Under the pieces are notes generated by a model. It was given only the letters and a program-made list of their open reading frames with translations. It searched no databases and had not been told where the DNA came from. This document shows, piece after piece, positions 5,440 to 6,583 of a stretch of DNA of 6,583 nt (the first letter of the stretch is position 1; every line of letters starts with the position of its first letter). This stretch comes from an uncultured Acidobacteriota bacterium (GTDB taxonomy: Bacteria; Acidobacteriota; Vicinamibacteria; Vicinamibacterales; UBA8438). Where the stretch lies: the NCBI GenBank assembly GCA_937888665.1, contig CALBET010001196.1, forward strand, positions 1 through 6,583. Direction: 5' to 3'. The translations under genes were made by a program, and so were the position numbers.

Positions 5440-6248
5440 CGCCCTGTGAACGTCGGCGCTCGTTTCTCGACAAACGCCTGCGCCGCGCCCTTGTGGTCGT
5501 CGGTCATGAAACTACGGATCATGTGGAGGGCTTCCAGATCCATGACGTCACTCAGGGAGCCATGCTCTGCCGCGTTGAGGTTCTTTTTCATGTACCCGAC
5601 CGCGACGGTGGGTAAGCCCGCGAGCCGGGCCGCCAGCGCCGTGGCGTCGGCGTCGAGTTGGTCGACGGGAGCCACGCGATTGACGATCCCGAGGTCGAAT
5701 GCCTCCTGGCCGGTGATCACGTCACCGGTGAAGTAGAGCTCGCGCGCCTTCGCGGCCCCCACGAGACGCGACAGAAAGTACGAACCACCGTAGTCGCCTG
5801 ACAACCCGATGCGTGCGAATGCGGTGGTCAGCTTCGCCGTGTCCGCCGCGATACGCAGATCGCACGCCAGCGCCAGTGCCAGTCCAGCCCCGGCGGCCGG
5901 TCCGGGGATGACCGCCAGTGTCGGTTTCGGCATCTCGTGCAGGTGCCGGCTCATTTCCATCCCACTCCGCAGCGCATGTACGCGATCTTCGAAGTTGAAG
6001 CCCTCGCGGCCCGATGCCGCGCTGGCTGACGCCACTGACGCGAACCGCTTCACGTCACCGCCCGCACAGAAGGCCCCGCCGGCGCCGGTGAGCACGACCA
6101 CCCGAACCGACCGTTCGGCCGCCAGGCGCGGCAGCGCTTCGGCGAGTGCGCTGTTCATGTCCGGCGACATGGCGTTGCGGGCCTCGGGCCGGTGCAACGT
6201 GAGCGTCGCGATTCCGTCTCGGTGAGTCTCGATGAGATGGTCTGTCAT
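5436..6248 (-). CDS. Enoyl-CoA hydratase/isomerase (crotonase) family protein
   Basis: 270 residues, the usual crotonase length, starting at ATG 6248 with MTDHLIETHRDGIATLTLHRPEARNAM split over the standard first strands. The CoA-binding and oxyanion-hole blocks are clear: GAGGAFCAGGDVK (55-67) and PGPAAGAGLALALACDLRIA (115-134). However, the two catalytic Glu residues of true enoyl-CoA hydratases are absent: the first falls at an Ala in GLALALACD, the second at Phe/Ala in TTAFARIGL. Instead Asp152 in GLSGDYGGSYFLSRLVG sits where PaaG-like isomerases have GLxPDxGG with a catalytic Asp. An isomerase-type or other acyl-CoA reaction is therefore more likely than hydration, perhaps in aromatic or fatty-acid breakdown. 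The C-terminus EKRAPTFTGR is family-typical, and the TAG stop lies inside the inverted end of the 166-bp element. Only weak promoter-like sequence is seen upstream. The frame stays open upstream to 6545, but that part is not crotonase-like. Confidence 0.92.
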   Translation of the reverse strand: MTDHLIETHRDGIATLTLHRPEARNAMSPDMNSALAEALPRLAAERSVRVVVLTGAGGAFCAGGDVKRFASVASASAASGREGFNFEDRVHALRSGMEMSRHLHEMPKPTLAVIPGPAAGAGLALALACDLRIAADTAKLTTAFARIGLSGDYGGSYFLSRLVGAAKARELYFTGDVITGQEAFDLGIVNRVAPVDQLDADATALAARLAGLPTVAVGYMKKNLNAAEHGSLSDVMDLEALHMIRSFMTDDHKGAAQAFVEKRAPTFTGR

Positions 6249-6367
6249 AGCGCCCACAGCGTATCGTTGCCGTGTCAGGCCGGGCAACCGCTGGTTCACT
6301 CCGCGGGTCGCCGTTGCCCAGCCAGCAGGGGACCGTCCGACATACTCCAGCGACGCCCAACCCGAGC

Positions 6368-6583
6368 ATGACTCCGCGCCTCGGACGCCTCGACCGTTAT
6401 TTGCTGTCGCTCCCCGAGCGCACGCTGCGGCCGCCAGCGCCGGTCTCATCCGCGAACTGGGCGATGCCGCGCTGCCACTGGCCCATCGGCACCAGCCTCT
6501 ACCGCAACATGGTCGAAGGCACGCTGCGTTTCCTGATCGAGACAATGGGGGAGGTGGACGGGCCGTTCCCGGAGGCAGGAAAG
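6368..6583 (+). pseudogene. Start of an unrecognised gene with compensated frameshifts, cut by window edge
   Basis: An ATG at 6368 opens a frame of 72 codons to the window end: MTPRLGRLDRYLLSLPERTLR, then later SLYRNMVEGTLRFLIETMG. Both pieces look like ordinary helical protein. The stretch between them (codons about 22-40) reads poorly, rich in Pro, Trp and Cys. Over exactly that stretch the neighbouring frame (6430-6492) gives AASAGLIRELGDAALPLAHRH, which joins the flanks smoothly. This suggests one base lost near 6428-6431 and one gained near 6493. I do not recognise the family with confidence; it resembles hypothetical proteins with a LDRYLLSLPER-like start. Since the frame is restored, a full-length product with a scrambled segment is possible, and sequencing error is equally possible. 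It is divergent from the crotonase gene, with a 119-base gap (6249-6367) that holds only a weak CATACT (6341-6346) as -10 candidate. Confidence 0.5.

Noticed and set aside
6249..6545. Open minus-strand frame extending the crotonase by about 99 residues upstream
   Set aside because: The added sequence is Cys/Arg/Gly-rich and unlike any crotonase N-terminus, and the ATG at 6248 starts the family-typical MTDHLIETHRDG.

Overview
The window is high-GC, densely coded bacterial chromosome. The main gene joins a Hanks-type Ser/Thr kinase to a TolB/FlgO-like domain and a TPR tail, followed by the remains of an AAA-ATPase/TPR part. That architecture, together with a crowd of VapC-type toxin-antitoxin modules, fits Acidobacteriota (Vicinamibacteria-like) or a similar soil bacterium. 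This placement is inference from gene architecture only; no marker gene is present.

Layout. (1) 1-630, minus: a VapB/VapC toxin-antitoxin pair, with the toxin cut by the window edge. (2) 773-3667, minus: a large signalling gene. Its kinase-TolB-TPR part (1502-3667) is intact, but the downstream AAA-ATPase/TPR part (773-1501) is broken by an in-frame TAG, a frameshift, a large internal deletion and a second frameshift at the very end. (3) 3748-4394, plus: a Phd-family antitoxin and VapC (PIN) toxin pair, divergent from the kinase. (4) 4400-4444, minus: a 14-codon relic that matches the C-terminus of the broken ATPase/TPR part, probably the last trace of a second paralogue. (5) 4537-5216, minus: a third toxin-antitoxin pair, ribbon-helix-helix antitoxin plus PIN toxin, in which the antitoxin seems to have lost its stop codon. 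(6) 5274-5439: a non-coding 166-bp element with 26-bp inverted ends and internal hairpins, MITE- or REP-like. (7) 5436-6248, minus: a crotonase-family (enoyl-CoA hydratase/isomerase-like) enzyme whose stop codon lies inside the end of that element. (8) 6368-6583, plus: the start of an unrecognised gene with a compensated pair of frameshifts, running off the window.

The genes do not form one pathway. The pattern is of a decaying, recombining locus: three toxin-antitoxin modules of three different antitoxin/toxin types within 5.2 kb sit around a multi-domain kinase gene that has lost its C-terminal half and around a relic of a paralogue. Two of the three modules share the same 4-base GTGA antitoxin/toxin overlap, and two antitoxin genes have -10-like boxes placed so that transcripts could start at or next to the AUG. 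Several one-base indels lie in short G or C runs, so sequencing error must be excluded before every break is called real.
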